A DNA stretch of 31,900 bases, from the IMG/VR virus record IMGVR_UViG_3300042310_000286, positions 1 to 31,900 of that record; one strand, given 5' to 3'. The notes beneath the pieces were generated by a model. The model was not told the origin of the DNA. It did no database searches and saw only the letters and a program-made list of their open reading frames with translations. The position numbers were made by a program, and so were the translations under genes. Below, in pieces: positions 10,418-17,309 of this stretch; position 1 is the first letter of the stretch, and the number at the start of each line of letters is the position of its first letter. The stretch is from a virus.

Positions 10418-13147
10418 TTATCCAAGACCCATACCTGAACTATTACTATACGCACTAACTTTACCACCTGTTAATCCATAATTATTTGCCATTACTTCTT
10501 GACTTTTCATCATCTTATCAGTAAATGCGGGGCTATTAACCATATCGTTAATTGTTTTAGTAACATAAGCTGAATCAACACCAGGAGGAACATCGACTTT
10601 TATTGTTATAGTACCATCAAATTTATGCTCAACTATTTGTGTCTGTGGTGGTAACGCTTTGGATATAATATCAATTAGATAATCGGATTGGTTTGTTGAT
10701 TGTTGTTGGTTATTATTTGTTGCGGTTACTGTTTGATTATTTAAATCACTAACTTGTGAATTAGTTACGGTTTGTGTTTCTCCCGCAGTTCCTTCTGTAA
10801 CCTTATCAAACGCATCTATTTGTTTCATCCAGCTAAGTTTTGGACCTTCTGTTTGGGATTGTGTTTGGGATTGTTGTGTTTGGGGTTGTTGTGTTTCGTT
10901 TTTTTCTGTTATCTGACTAGATTTAGCAAGAGTTTTAATTTGGTCTTCAGTGAGTTTGGTATTAGCTCCAACCAAATCAGTAAACATCTTCATTGTTTTA
11001 TCATCCATTCCAAATTTACTTAATTGTGATTCAATATCTTTACTTGTTTTTTCTGCGTCCGCTGTATTACCACTTTCCATTTGTTTTGTTAAATTTTCAA
11101 AGTCAGGTAACATTTTTTCAACTAACCCTTTAATTTCTTCAGGTTTTATCATATTAGCAATACCTGTCTGTTCTTTTGATTGATCTGTTGTCTGTTGTTG
11201 TATTGGGTTTTTTTCTGATACCTTAGTGGCATCTGTAAGAGTTTTAATCTGTTCTTTACTAAGTTTAGCATTATCAACTAACATATCGGTAAACCCCTTC
11301 ATTGTTTTATCATCCATACTGGATTTACCCAATACCTCCCCAATTTTTGATAACGTCCCATTAATTTCAGTTTTATTATCACCACCCCCACCTTTCATTT
11401 GTTCATATAATTTATTAAGATTTGGGCTCATTTTATTAACGAATTCATCTAAATCTTTAGGATTCATTGCCGACCCAACACTTTTAGGTTCTTGTATTTG
11501 TTGTTGTTTTGTTTGTGTTTTTGTTTGTGTTGTTGTCTTTTGAGCCGATGGGTTACCAGCATGAGTAAACATATCAATCTGGTCTTTTGTAAGTTTAACA
11601 GTATCACCAACAAGACCCATAACCCTTTTAATCGTCTCATCTTTCATACCCCCTAATTGTGAATCAAGTTTTGCTCCTGTTTTTTTAGCACCTTCTTTAT
11701 CCCCACTCGCAATTTGTTGTGCGAAAGTTTTAAAATCTGGCAACATTTTATTTACCAATTCTTTAATTTCGCCAGGTTTTATTAAATTACCAACTTTATC
11801 GGCCGCTCCTGACTCTATGTTATATCCCGCTCTCCTAACCGCTTGACCACCGGCAGATCCAAAAAGACCCGCTTTAGGTGCGGTGGCAGTGGAGGTAACT
11901 GCGTTTGCGATACGATTTAATGCGGTTAATTGTTCTTTAGCGATATCCTCCATTGCCTTAGGTTTTGAGGATTCAGATAATGTCTTTATGTCCTCCTCAG
12001 ATAATTCAGTTATCGCTTTCTCTTCCATTATCCCTGTTTTAAACCCCTGCGCATCTTTTTGTTCCACCATTACGGAATACTTACCATCACGGAGTTCGGA
12101 CATATTGGCAATCATTTGTTTTTGTTCCTCACTCATAGGTCCAGTATCTAAAGTTGGGAATCTAATTTCACTCATCTTTTTATTTAACTCGGAACTACCT
12201 AATGCCATTCTCGCTAATTCATCCGCGCCAATCCCAAGTTCTTTACCAATTTCTCTCATCTGTCTTTGAGCCCCTGGAAGTATTTGGAATTTTTGATTCT
12301 TTTCATCAAAATATGTGAACTGTTTAGTCATTTCAACTATTTGATTTTGTAATTCGGCGGGGTTATTTTGACCCATATCCATTAACGCTAATGGGTCTAA
12401 TAAAGCACTTGTAGATACACCTAATCTCTGTAATGATGCTGCCATATTGATCGCCTGTTCAGGGTCAAACATTTTCTCCGCTAAACCATAGATATTACTC
12501 ATATTAACACCGAATAATGCGGACTGGGAGACCATTTTAGTTAACCCTTGTATTCCATTATCAAAATTATATAGATTTAAATTTTTTAGATTCTCGACAA
12601 CCCCTTTACTAACTTCCGCAGTATTTACACCAATACTTCTAGTGTAATCTGTGACTTTCTGCATCTCTTTAGGTATGGCACTTAAAGAGAAACCAGCATC
12701 CTTAAAGTTTTTAACTAATGTTGCGGATGGTACATTGGTTGCTTCCATCGCCACCGCAATACCTTCTATTTCCTTAGCATTTCCAATTAAACTTCTATTT
12801 GTTGCGTCCGATATATTACCTACAATTTCAGCACTTCTCTTTAAAGCTTCCTCATAGGTGTATATTCCTTTGGAGAATTTTAGGATTTCTGTTGCTGATT
12901 GAGTAATTGAGGTCTCCATCTCAATGGTTCTCTCTCTACCCATTCCTGTGTTCTTAACGAACTCGGCGGATAACTCATCTAATTTTGACCAAGTAGAGGT
13001 AAAATCAGTAGCCTGTTCATACGCTTTTTTAATTTCATCCGTAACACTTCCCCAAACTTTTTTAATGTCCGTACCAACGCTTGCCGTTCCCGTCGCCGGT
13101 GTTGATCCAGGTGTTCCTGCTGCCGGTGGTGTAGTTGCTTGTAACAT
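10418..13147 (-). CDS. Tape-measure protein candidate with three internal repeats
   Basis: A 909-aa, mostly helical protein. It opens with a Pro/Ala/Thr-rich tail (1-25), followed by a long alpha-helical region (30-415) rich in Ala, Lys and Glu, such as KVTDYTRSIGVNTAEVSKGV. Residues 455-531, 561-640 and 667-750 are three related units separated by Gln/Thr-rich linkers. The C-terminal 80 residues include a beta-rich HKFDGTITIKVDVPPG segment. No lytic domain or convincing membrane segment was seen. Position supports the role: directly downstream of the gp26-like gene and its apparent frameshift extension, the usual place of the tape measure after tail chaperones. If it is the ruler, the usual 1.5 angstrom per residue would imply a tail near 130-140 nm. 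Another long virion protein is the main alternative. Confidence 0.62.
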   Translation of the reverse strand: MLQATTPPAAGTPGSTPATGTASVGTDIKKVWGSVTDEIKKAYEQATDFTSTWSKLDELSAEFVKNTGMGRERTIEMETSITQSATEILKFSKGIYTYEEALKRSAEIVGNISDATNRSLIGNAKEIEGIAVAMEATNVPSATLVKNFKDAGFSLSAIPKEMQKVTDYTRSIGVNTAEVSKGVVENLKNLNLYNFDNGIQGLTKMVSQSALFGVNMSNIYGLAEKMFDPEQAINMAASLQRLGVSTSALLDPLALMDMGQNNPAELQNQIVEMTKQFTYFDEKNQKFQILPGAQRQMREIGKELGIGADELARMALGSSELNKKMSEIRFPTLDTGPMSEEQKQMIANMSELRDGKYSVMVEQKDAQGFKTGIMEEKAITELSEEDIKTLSESSKPKAMEDIAKEQLTALNRIANAVTSTATAPKAGLFGSAGGQAVRRAGYNIESGAADKVGNLIKPGEIKELVNKMLPDFKTFAQQIASGDKEGAKKTGAKLDSQLGGMKDETIKRVMGLVGDTVKLTKDQIDMFTHAGNPSAQKTTTQTKTQTKQQQIQEPKSVGSAMNPKDLDEFVNKMSPNLNKLYEQMKGGGGDNKTEINGTLSKIGEVLGKSSMDDKTMKGFTDMLVDNAKLSKEQIKTLTDATKVSEKNPIQQQTTDQSKEQTGIANMIKPEEIKGLVEKMLPDFENLTKQMESGNTADAEKTSKDIESQLSKFGMDDKTMKMFTDLVGANTKLTEDQIKTLAKSSQITEKNETQQPQTQQSQTQSQTEGPKLSWMKQIDAFDKVTEGTAGETQTVTNSQVSDLNNQTVTATNNNQQQSTNQSDYLIDIISKALPPQTQIVEHKFDGTITIKVDVPPGVDSAYVTKTINDMVNSPAFTDKMMKSQEVMANNYGLTGGKVSAYSNSSGMGLG
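10898..11785 (-). repeat. Three tandem coding repeats in the tape-measure candidate
   Basis: Three units of about 77-84 aa lie at 11555-11785, 11228-11467 and 10898-11149. Shared features in order are IKPxEIKxLVxKMLPDF (or MNPKDLDEFVNKMSPN), an acidic/Gly spacer, SQL or TLSKI, then MDDKTMKxFTDL, KLTxDQIKTL and a closing xxSEKN. Linkers between units are Gln/Thr-rich (TQTKTQTKQQQIQ; QTQQSQTQSQT). Divergence shows old duplication. Confidence 0.85.
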
Positions 13148-13163
13148 ATATAATTATTTAACA

Positions 13164-13170
13164 ATAAATA
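13164..13170 (-). promoter_or_regulatory. TATTTAT promoter-like motif before the tape-measure candidate
   Basis: The minus strand reads CTATTTATTG, ending 16 bases before the ATG at 13147, in the 29-base gap after the 60-codon extension ORF. No Shine-Dalgarno sequence is present. Confidence 0.35.
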
Positions 13171-13176
13171 GATAGA

Positions 13177-13359
13177 TTATTCATTTTTTGGAGTATTCTC
13201 CTCTATCAATTTATCAATAAAGTATCTCCTAATATATGTTGGTAGTATTAGATAATCCCTGTAAGAAAGATGTAAGTGTTTTGATAAGTGATAAAACTCA
13301 TCAATCAATGATTTAGCGTAATCAGAAGAACGGACGAAAAAACTCCACCCCGAACGCAA
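13177..13359 (-). CDS. gp51-like C-terminal extension ORF, probably made by frameshift from the gp26-like gene
   Basis: A 60-codon open frame that overlaps the 3' end of the gp26-like gene by 38 bases. It contains no ATG at all; the only upstream initiator is a TTG without a ribosome-binding site, so independent translation is unlikely. The distinctive part is SLIDEFYHLSKHLHLSYRDY followed by LILPTYIRRYFIDKL, which resembles the C-terminal parts of tail assembly chaperones and T4 gp51, where a 'lP..R..l' pattern follows a helix. It reads +1 (equivalently -2) relative to the upstream gene, and a T6 run in the overlap gives a plausible slip site. It immediately precedes the tape-measure candidate, as frameshifted chaperone extensions do in lambda-like, P2-like and Mu-like phages. 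A degenerate separate gene is the alternative. Confidence 0.6.
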   Translation of the reverse strand: MRSGWSFFVRSSDYAKSLIDEFYHLSKHLHLSYRDYLILPTYIRRYFIDKLIEENTPKNE

Positions 13360-14080
13360 TGTTGACCATTACTTTTTCTCCTGACGGGGCGGTTACTTCT
13401 CTAGTTAAATCTAATCCTGGCTCATTTTCATTCATAAAGGTTCTAATGTGTTTTGAGTCCATTATTGGCATGCTCTCAACAAACTTAGCAATCATACCTT
13501 TATCCGTATTTCCATCAATAGAAACAATCTGTTTCATCAATCTCCAAGTAACCGTAGGAGCGACTCTACCTGATGGATAATCATTCGCCATCTTTTCCAA
13601 TTCTAATGATTCACCCATTGATATTGGTTTTAATTTAATAGTATTACCACTTCTAGGTAATTTTGTTTGTAAAGTCCCGTCTTCATCAGGTTGAACATTA
13701 CACTTTTTAATGTTTAATTCGTCCAAAACGATTTTAACATCGAATTTCTTTCCTGTTTGTGGATCAGTTAACGCGACATTATATTCAGGTCCGAATGATG
13801 TATTTCTTAGGAAGATTAATATAGCCTCAACATCACTATTTAATAGTTCTTCTGGTCGTAAATCTGATTCGTAAATTTTATTTCTTAATAAAGAGATAAC
13901 AATACCATCTTTACCTGAAGAGTTTGCGGCCCCAATTAAAATATTTTCATCAGATGCGGTTAGATAACCGACCTTAACTGATTTCTTTTTTGATTTATAG
14001 AAAATACCACCTGTTGGTAGTTGTACCACATCATGTGGTAAAGAAAAATCCATTTGTCCGTATGTTGCACTTTGGTCCAT
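13322..14080 (-). CDS. gp26-like baseplate hub / tail assembly chaperone protein
   Basis: A 252-aa protein of the T4 gp26-type baseplate family. Recognisable features are LPTGGIFY (residues 21-28), the KVGYLTASDENIL segment, IVISLLRNKIYESDL and the block LNSDVEAILIFLRNTSFG, matching the family order 'LPS.G..Y', 'l...de.ll', 'D...ll..lR...yG'. The family is involved in hub or tail assembly. It sits between the tail tube (interrupted by a homing endonuclease) and the tape-measure candidate, the usual place of a tail chaperone. The last codons (VEFFRPFF, stop) overlap a second frame that extends the protein by about 50 residues; see the slip site. The leader is purely A/T-rich with no Shine-Dalgarno sequence. 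Confidence 0.72.
   Translation of the reverse strand: MDQSATYGQMDFSLPHDVVQLPTGGIFYKSKKKSVKVGYLTASDENILIGAANSSGKDGIVISLLRNKIYESDLRPEELLNSDVEAILIFLRNTSFGPEYNVALTDPQTGKKFDVKIVLDELNIKKCNVQPDEDGTLQTKLPRSGNTIKLKPISMGESLELEKMANDYPSGRVAPTVTWRLMKQIVSIDGNTDKGMIAKFVESMPIMDSKHIRTFMNENEPGLDLTREVTAPSGEKVMVNIAFGVEFFRPFF
13335..13346 (-). promoter_or_regulatory. Candidate programmed frameshift site (T6 run)
   Basis: In the 0 frame the minus-strand codons are GAG TTT TTT CGT CCG, ending at TGA nine bases later. A -2 slip of the peptidyl-tRNA on the second TTT re-pairs perfectly within the T6 run and continues TTC GTC CGT. A +1 slip moves tRNA-Phe from TTT to TTC and continues GTC CGT. Both enter the 60-codon extension frame. 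No -1 option leads there. Confidence 0.5.
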
Positions 14081-14129
14081 AATAATTATTTTTTAAATAA
14101 TAATAGTTAGTATGTTATTTAAGTGAACA
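14081..14129. other. Short A/T-rich gap before the gp26-like gene
   Basis: A 49-base gap between the homing endonuclease stop and the gp26-like start, with a weak A/T inverted repeat (ATTATTT...AAATAAT). The TATTTAT motif found elsewhere is absent, suggesting this gene may be co-transcribed from the tube or endonuclease promoter. Confidence 0.4.
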
Positions 14130-15710
14130 TTAAATGGTGTATTCCCACCTTATATTTCCACAATCATAAATTCTATAAATTTTACGTTCAAACATTATTT
14201 GTTGTTCCGTCATATTTCTATCATAACCTTCATTAATTAACATAGTTTTTCTATACCCAAATCTATGTTTTCTTAAATCATTTATCACATACCAATAATT
14301 AGGTTTTGATTGTGATATCTTTTTAAATCCTATTTTATTATACATTCCCCCATCAAAAATCCTAATATCGGAATATGATACAATATTATGGGGTTGATAT
14401 GTTTTGATAAAGTATTTTAATAATTTTGATGCTCCGCCAATAACATTATGACCTAATAAATTACAAAAACGATTTAGTTCCCACTCAGTATTTTTACCAC
14501 CCATTATAATCCTCCCTCTTGAGAAAGTCATTACAGAAACTATTTTACCTTCGTTGAATAATCCAATTTTTACTTTTGAATTTACGTTTCCTTGTATGTG
14601 GTTTTCATTAAGGAATTTTTTTGCTGTTTTTGAATCTACCTCTCTTATCTCACATTTTCTACCGTGTATTTTATTATTAATAAGTCCTAATTTACCAGTT
14701 AAAATTGATTTAACAATATCCTTCTTATATATCCACTCATCCTCAAAAATATGAATTAGTTTTATGTCATTTTCCTCACAATCAATTGTTTTTTGTAAAT
14801 GATAATTTTTACTTTTAAATAACTCATTATGCCAATAAACACCATTAACTTCAATACCAATATTATATTTTGGTAAAAAAATGTCTATTTCTGTTTTTTT
14901 ATTTGGTATTTTTTTATTCGTTTCGTAAAGTATGTTAAATTCATCTAAAAATTTACATATCTCGTTTTCATAACCACTTCTATTTGATGATCCGATAGGG
15001 TTACATTTAGTACATATTATATAATTTCTCCTATATCTTTCATATAGTAATTGTTTAGTTAATTCAGAAGTATGGTTACATATAGGACACAAAACACTTA
15101 ATAAATCCTTTTTAATATCGGTAAAAGTAATATCAGGATATAACCCTTTAAATGTTTCTATTATTTTATTTTTATAGTTATTTGTCTTACTATAATTTTC
15201 ATCACCATATTGATTTAAACAAGTTTTCTTATATTTTTCAATATTATTGTAATTTTTATTACCATATTTTTCTAATTTAGTTTTTTGACTTTTTTTAACA
15301 TTATTATAATTTTCATCACCAAAATTAATTAATTTTGTCTTTTTTTGTTTTATGGTGAATTCTTTATGTTGGGGGTAGAAATCAATTCCGTATTTTTTTT
15401 GAAATGTTTCTTTTTGTCTCTTTACCATTTCAGGTTTATTATCATTAATACATTTTAATGAGCAGAAACTACCGTAAGGTTTGTCAAACCTATTTCTAAA
15501 TTTTAATTCTGAATTACAAGTAACACATTTTGGTCTTTCAACTATGTTATTATAATAAAACCATATTTTTTCTTTAAAGTTTAAATTTAAAGGTAAATTA
15601 ATAGAATGGTCAATTATTTTTTTGTGTAAAGTTGGGTAGTTTTTAAAAACCCATTCCTCATTAGTTTTATATCCCGACTTGTTATCCGTAATAAAAAAAG
15701 TAAAATCCAT
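14130..15710 (-). CDS. Free-standing EDxHD/Vsr-like homing endonuclease with GNAT-like C-terminus
   Basis: A 526-aa mosaic protein. Cys62, Cys65, Cys83 and Cys87 form a probable zinc finger; residues about 105-186 hold four copies of a basic 18-22-aa repeat (cores NFGDENYNNV, KYGNKNYNNI, QYGDENYSKT), probably DNA-binding. A second Cys pair set lies at 208/211 and 233/236. The nuclease core spans about 245-340: TEIDIFLPKYNIGIEVNG, then VYWH (His294), H304/K307 and FEDEW (322-326), the order seen in Vsr-like homing enzymes. Residues about 350-475 resemble the GNAT/Mom-like domain often attached to phage homing enzymes (ELNRFC, GGASKLLKYF, SYSDIRIFDGG, GFKK). It lies between tail tube and gp26-like genes, is more A/T-rich than both, and has its own promoter-like motif, consistent with a mobile insertion into the tail operon. 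It likely cuts intron-less alleles of a neighbouring gene; the target is unknown. Confidence 0.82.
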   Translation of the reverse strand: MDFTFFITDNKSGYKTNEEWVFKNYPTLHKKIIDHSINLPLNLNFKEKIWFYYNNIVERPKCVTCNSELKFRNRFDKPYGSFCSLKCINDNKPEMVKRQKETFQKKYGIDFYPQHKEFTIKQKKTKLINFGDENYNNVKKSQKTKLEKYGNKNYNNIEKYKKTCLNQYGDENYSKTNNYKNKIIETFKGLYPDITFTDIKKDLLSVLCPICNHTSELTKQLLYERYRRNYIICTKCNPIGSSNRSGYENEICKFLDEFNILYETNKKIPNKKTEIDIFLPKYNIGIEVNGVYWHNELFKSKNYHLQKTIDCEENDIKLIHIFEDEWIYKKDIVKSILTGKLGLINNKIHGRKCEIREVDSKTAKKFLNENHIQGNVNSKVKIGLFNEGKIVSVMTFSRGRIIMGGKNTEWELNRFCNLLGHNVIGGASKLLKYFIKTYQPHNIVSYSDIRIFDGGMYNKIGFKKISQSKPNYWYVINDLRKHRFGYRKTMLINEGYDRNMTEQQIMFERKIYRIYDCGNIRWEYTI

Positions 15711-15717
15711 ACACTAT

Positions 15718-15737
15718 CATATTTATTATGATAAATA
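15718..15737 (-). promoter_or_regulatory. Inverted-repeat TATTTAT element before the homing endonuclease
   Basis: A perfect 8-bp inverted repeat, ATATTTAT-TATG-ATAAATAT, gives the TATTTAT motif on both strands. The minus-strand copy (15731-15737) ends 20 bases before the ATG at 15710. It could be a promoter, an operator, or a weak hairpin behind the tail tube gene (stop at 15779). Confidence 0.4.
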
Positions 15738-15778
15738 TATGGATTTATGTTTTGGTTGTAAAGGGTATGTATAAAAAA

Positions 15779-16267
15779 TCAATACACTAAGATACAACGG
15801 TCCATTCTTAACTGAGCCGTGATTGAAGCTAACGCATCCGCATTGTAAGCCAATGTATCAAAGTTAACATCTTGTAACCAAGTACCCTCTAATATCCATT
15901 TCTCAACAACAACACCGGTTGGATCTAACATCTCAAGGTCTACATTTTTCTTGTATCCCGCAGCGTAACCCATACGACCTGTAACAGATTCGGCACATAG
16001 ACGAACCCATTCCATTAACGCTTGTGATGCTGATGGACCAATTGGGTCTCTGAATTTAACATTTATTTGACCCCAAGTAAATCTACCCGCAACATAAGTT
16101 GAAGTGTTTAGAAAAGGTATCTCTGTTGAGTTTATTGTTATATGTGGTCTAGCGGTTGATTCAACAAACCATTCGTTGATACCCAAGGTTGATGGAAATC
16201 TTAATATAAACCTGTTTTGTCTTTTAGGTTCATATGGTATGGGCATTTTCATTAATAAATCAGCCAT
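15779..16267 (-). CDS. Tail tube protein (gp19-like)
   Basis: A 162-aa protein matching the T4 gp19 tube family in size and layout: MPIPYEPKRQNRFILRFP near the N-terminus, the variable STARPHITINSTEIPFLN loop, GQINVKFRDPIGPSASQAL in the middle, LEMLDPTGVVVEKWILEG, and a final beta-strand block ending in MDRCILVY. Tube monomers form stacked hexameric rings inside the sheath. The gene lies downstream of the sheath gene (with a HAD gene between) and upstream of the chaperone and tape-measure candidates, as expected. The leader has no Shine-Dalgarno sequence but carries a TATTTAT motif 38 bases upstream, in line with strong independent late expression. Confidence 0.88.
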   Translation of the reverse strand: MADLLMKMPIPYEPKRQNRFILRFPSTLGINEWFVESTARPHITINSTEIPFLNTSTYVAGRFTWGQINVKFRDPIGPSASQALMEWVRLCAESVTGRMGYAAGYKKNVDLEMLDPTGVVVEKWILEGTWLQDVNFDTLAYNADALASITAQLRMDRCILVY

Positions 16268-16348
16268 GTTTTCTTATTTTTTTTGTTAGTTTATTTTAGT
16301 TATCTATAAATATTACTATTAGTAATTTTTTTTATTTTTTTATGTATT
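16268..16348 (-). promoter_or_regulatory. Leader of the tail tube gene with TATTTAT promoter-like motif
   Basis: The minus strand contains AATATTTATAGATAAC (motif core at 16306-16312), then ACTAAAATAAACTAAC. The sheath leader shares both the motif and the TAAAATAAACTAA stretch downstream, so the two most abundant tail proteins have similar leaders. A 15-base palindrome (ATTACTATTAGTAAT, 16312-16326) overlaps the motif; it is preceded, not followed, by a run of A on the transcribed strand and so is not a minus-strand terminator. Confidence 0.45.
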
Positions 16349-17197
16349 TTAATATTTCTTTTTTACTCCCCCAGCCGTGGAGTAAGTTGTTATTATATTT
16401 TCAGGGTCTTTTTCAAAATGTTGTTTCATTGTCTCAACATTTCTAACATCATCATCCGAAAATCCTATTGTTGGTTCAGGTACGAAATTATTACTTATAT
16501 CATTTTTAAAGAACGCTTTTTTACCAATCTCTCTTGATTTTTCTTTAATAAAAGAAACAAATTCCTCCATCGCCTTAATCTTACCTTCTTCAGGGTTTGT
16601 CGCAGAACCTTCACCATAACTCACAGGATAAAACTTACATAAATCAAGATATTCTTTTATCATATCTATTTTTGATGTTTCCCCTTCCATATCTGCCAAG
16701 TCACGATACTTTTCTAAGTTTTTAACTAACTCATCAGATGAAATCCCGTTATGGTCAGATATAATAAGGTTATAACAAGCCTCTTTAAGAACTGAAGGTG
16801 TATGTCCTCTAGCGGTTACAATTGCAAATATTGAACCATTATTAATTGCCTCAACAAAATCAGACCAAGCCGGTCCTGGTTTGGCTAACATAGCGTCAAT
16901 AATAAATTGTTTATCCCCCTTAACGTTAAAGTTTTGGAATGGTTCTTCTCCGTAACCAACAATTTCCTCTCCTTTATATTTGAAATCTTCTTTACCTATG
17001 ATAGAACGATAATGAGCGAAATCCTCAGTGCTCATACCCACATTATCACCCTCCTTATTTTTAAGGATAATTTTTGTTGGCATTGATGCTATGTTATCGT
17101 CCCAATCAAAAGCGTAATACTTCATATCAGGAGATCCGGTCTCTGTAATACCTTCCATCACAGAGACCGTTCTTCTATTTGTTAAATTAATCATCAT
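16349..17197 (-). CDS. HAD-superfamily phosphatase-like protein
   Basis: A 282-aa protein with all HAD motifs: motif I FDWDDN (nucleophile Asp31, Asp33), motif II VTARGHT (Thr128), lysine candidates in GKKAFFKND (225-232) and motif IV FSDDDVRN (Asp248/Asp249). The ~90 residues between motifs I and II and ~110 between II and IV leave room for a cap. The start ATG overlaps the TGA of a 36-aa ORF (ATGA), implying translational coupling; a second possible start is Met25, just before the catalytic strand. The C-terminus is basic (GGVKKKY). HAD enzymes hydrolyse phosphate esters; the substrate cannot be told. Location between sheath and tail tube is unusual: it may be a cargo gene, or act on a polynucleotide or nucleotide as in T4 Pnk-type HAD domains (speculative). 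Confidence 0.82.
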   Translation of the reverse strand: MMINLTNRRTVSVMEGITETGSPDMKYYAFDWDDNIASMPTKIILKNKEGDNVGMSTEDFAHYRSIIGKEDFKYKGEEIVGYGEEPFQNFNVKGDKQFIIDAMLAKPGPAWSDFVEAINNGSIFAIVTARGHTPSVLKEACYNLIISDHNGISSDELVKNLEKYRDLADMEGETSKIDMIKEYLDLCKFYPVSYGEGSATNPEEGKIKAMEEFVSFIKEKSREIGKKAFFKNDISNNFVPEPTIGFSDDDVRNVETMKQHFEKDPENIITTYSTAGGVKKKY

Positions 17198-17304
17198 TTA
17201 ATCAATTTGTCAATTAATCTTTCCAATTGTTTCTCGGTCAGAATTATTGACCTTGATTTATTTTTGGATTCTTTGACGCTTTTTACTTTTTTATTATTTT
17301 CCAT
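17194..17304 (-). CDS. 36-aa basic peptide coupled to the HAD gene
   Basis: A short ORF, beginning MENNKKVKSVKESK and ending IILTEKQLERLIDKLIK. It starts 5 bases after the sheath stop and ends overlapping the HAD start (AAATGATG). The C-terminal 'I.LTE..L.RLI...I' helix recalls a short motif that recurs at ends of proteins in distant T4-like phages. Tight spacing on both sides supports it being translated, perhaps mainly to couple sheath and HAD translation. Confidence 0.55.
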   Translation of the reverse strand: MENNKKVKSVKESKNKSRSIILTEKQLERLIDKLIK

Positions 17305-17309
17305 AAATA

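Noticed and set aside
10680-11540. Low-complexity TTGTTGTTG/TTTGTGTTTG tracts as DNA repeats
   Set aside because: They encode the Gln/Thr/Asn-rich linkers of the tape-measure candidate; no independent repeat structure or CRISPR pattern was found.
12979-13164. Minus-strand 61-codon ORF overlapping the start of the tape-measure gene
   Set aside because: Out-of-frame reading of the Pro/Ala/Thr-rich N-terminus; composition (QQEHLDQHRRRERQ) is typical of a shadow.
16312-16326. Hairpin ATTACTATTAGTAAT as a terminator
   Set aside because: The T run follows it only on the plus strand, where no gene needs termination; on the minus strand it lies over the tube promoter motif and is too A/T-rich.
17303-17309. 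TATTTAT before the 36-aa ORF as another promoter
   Set aside because: It overlaps the ATG and lies 5 bases from the sheath stop; a promoter there could not transcribe the ORF start, so it is more likely chance.
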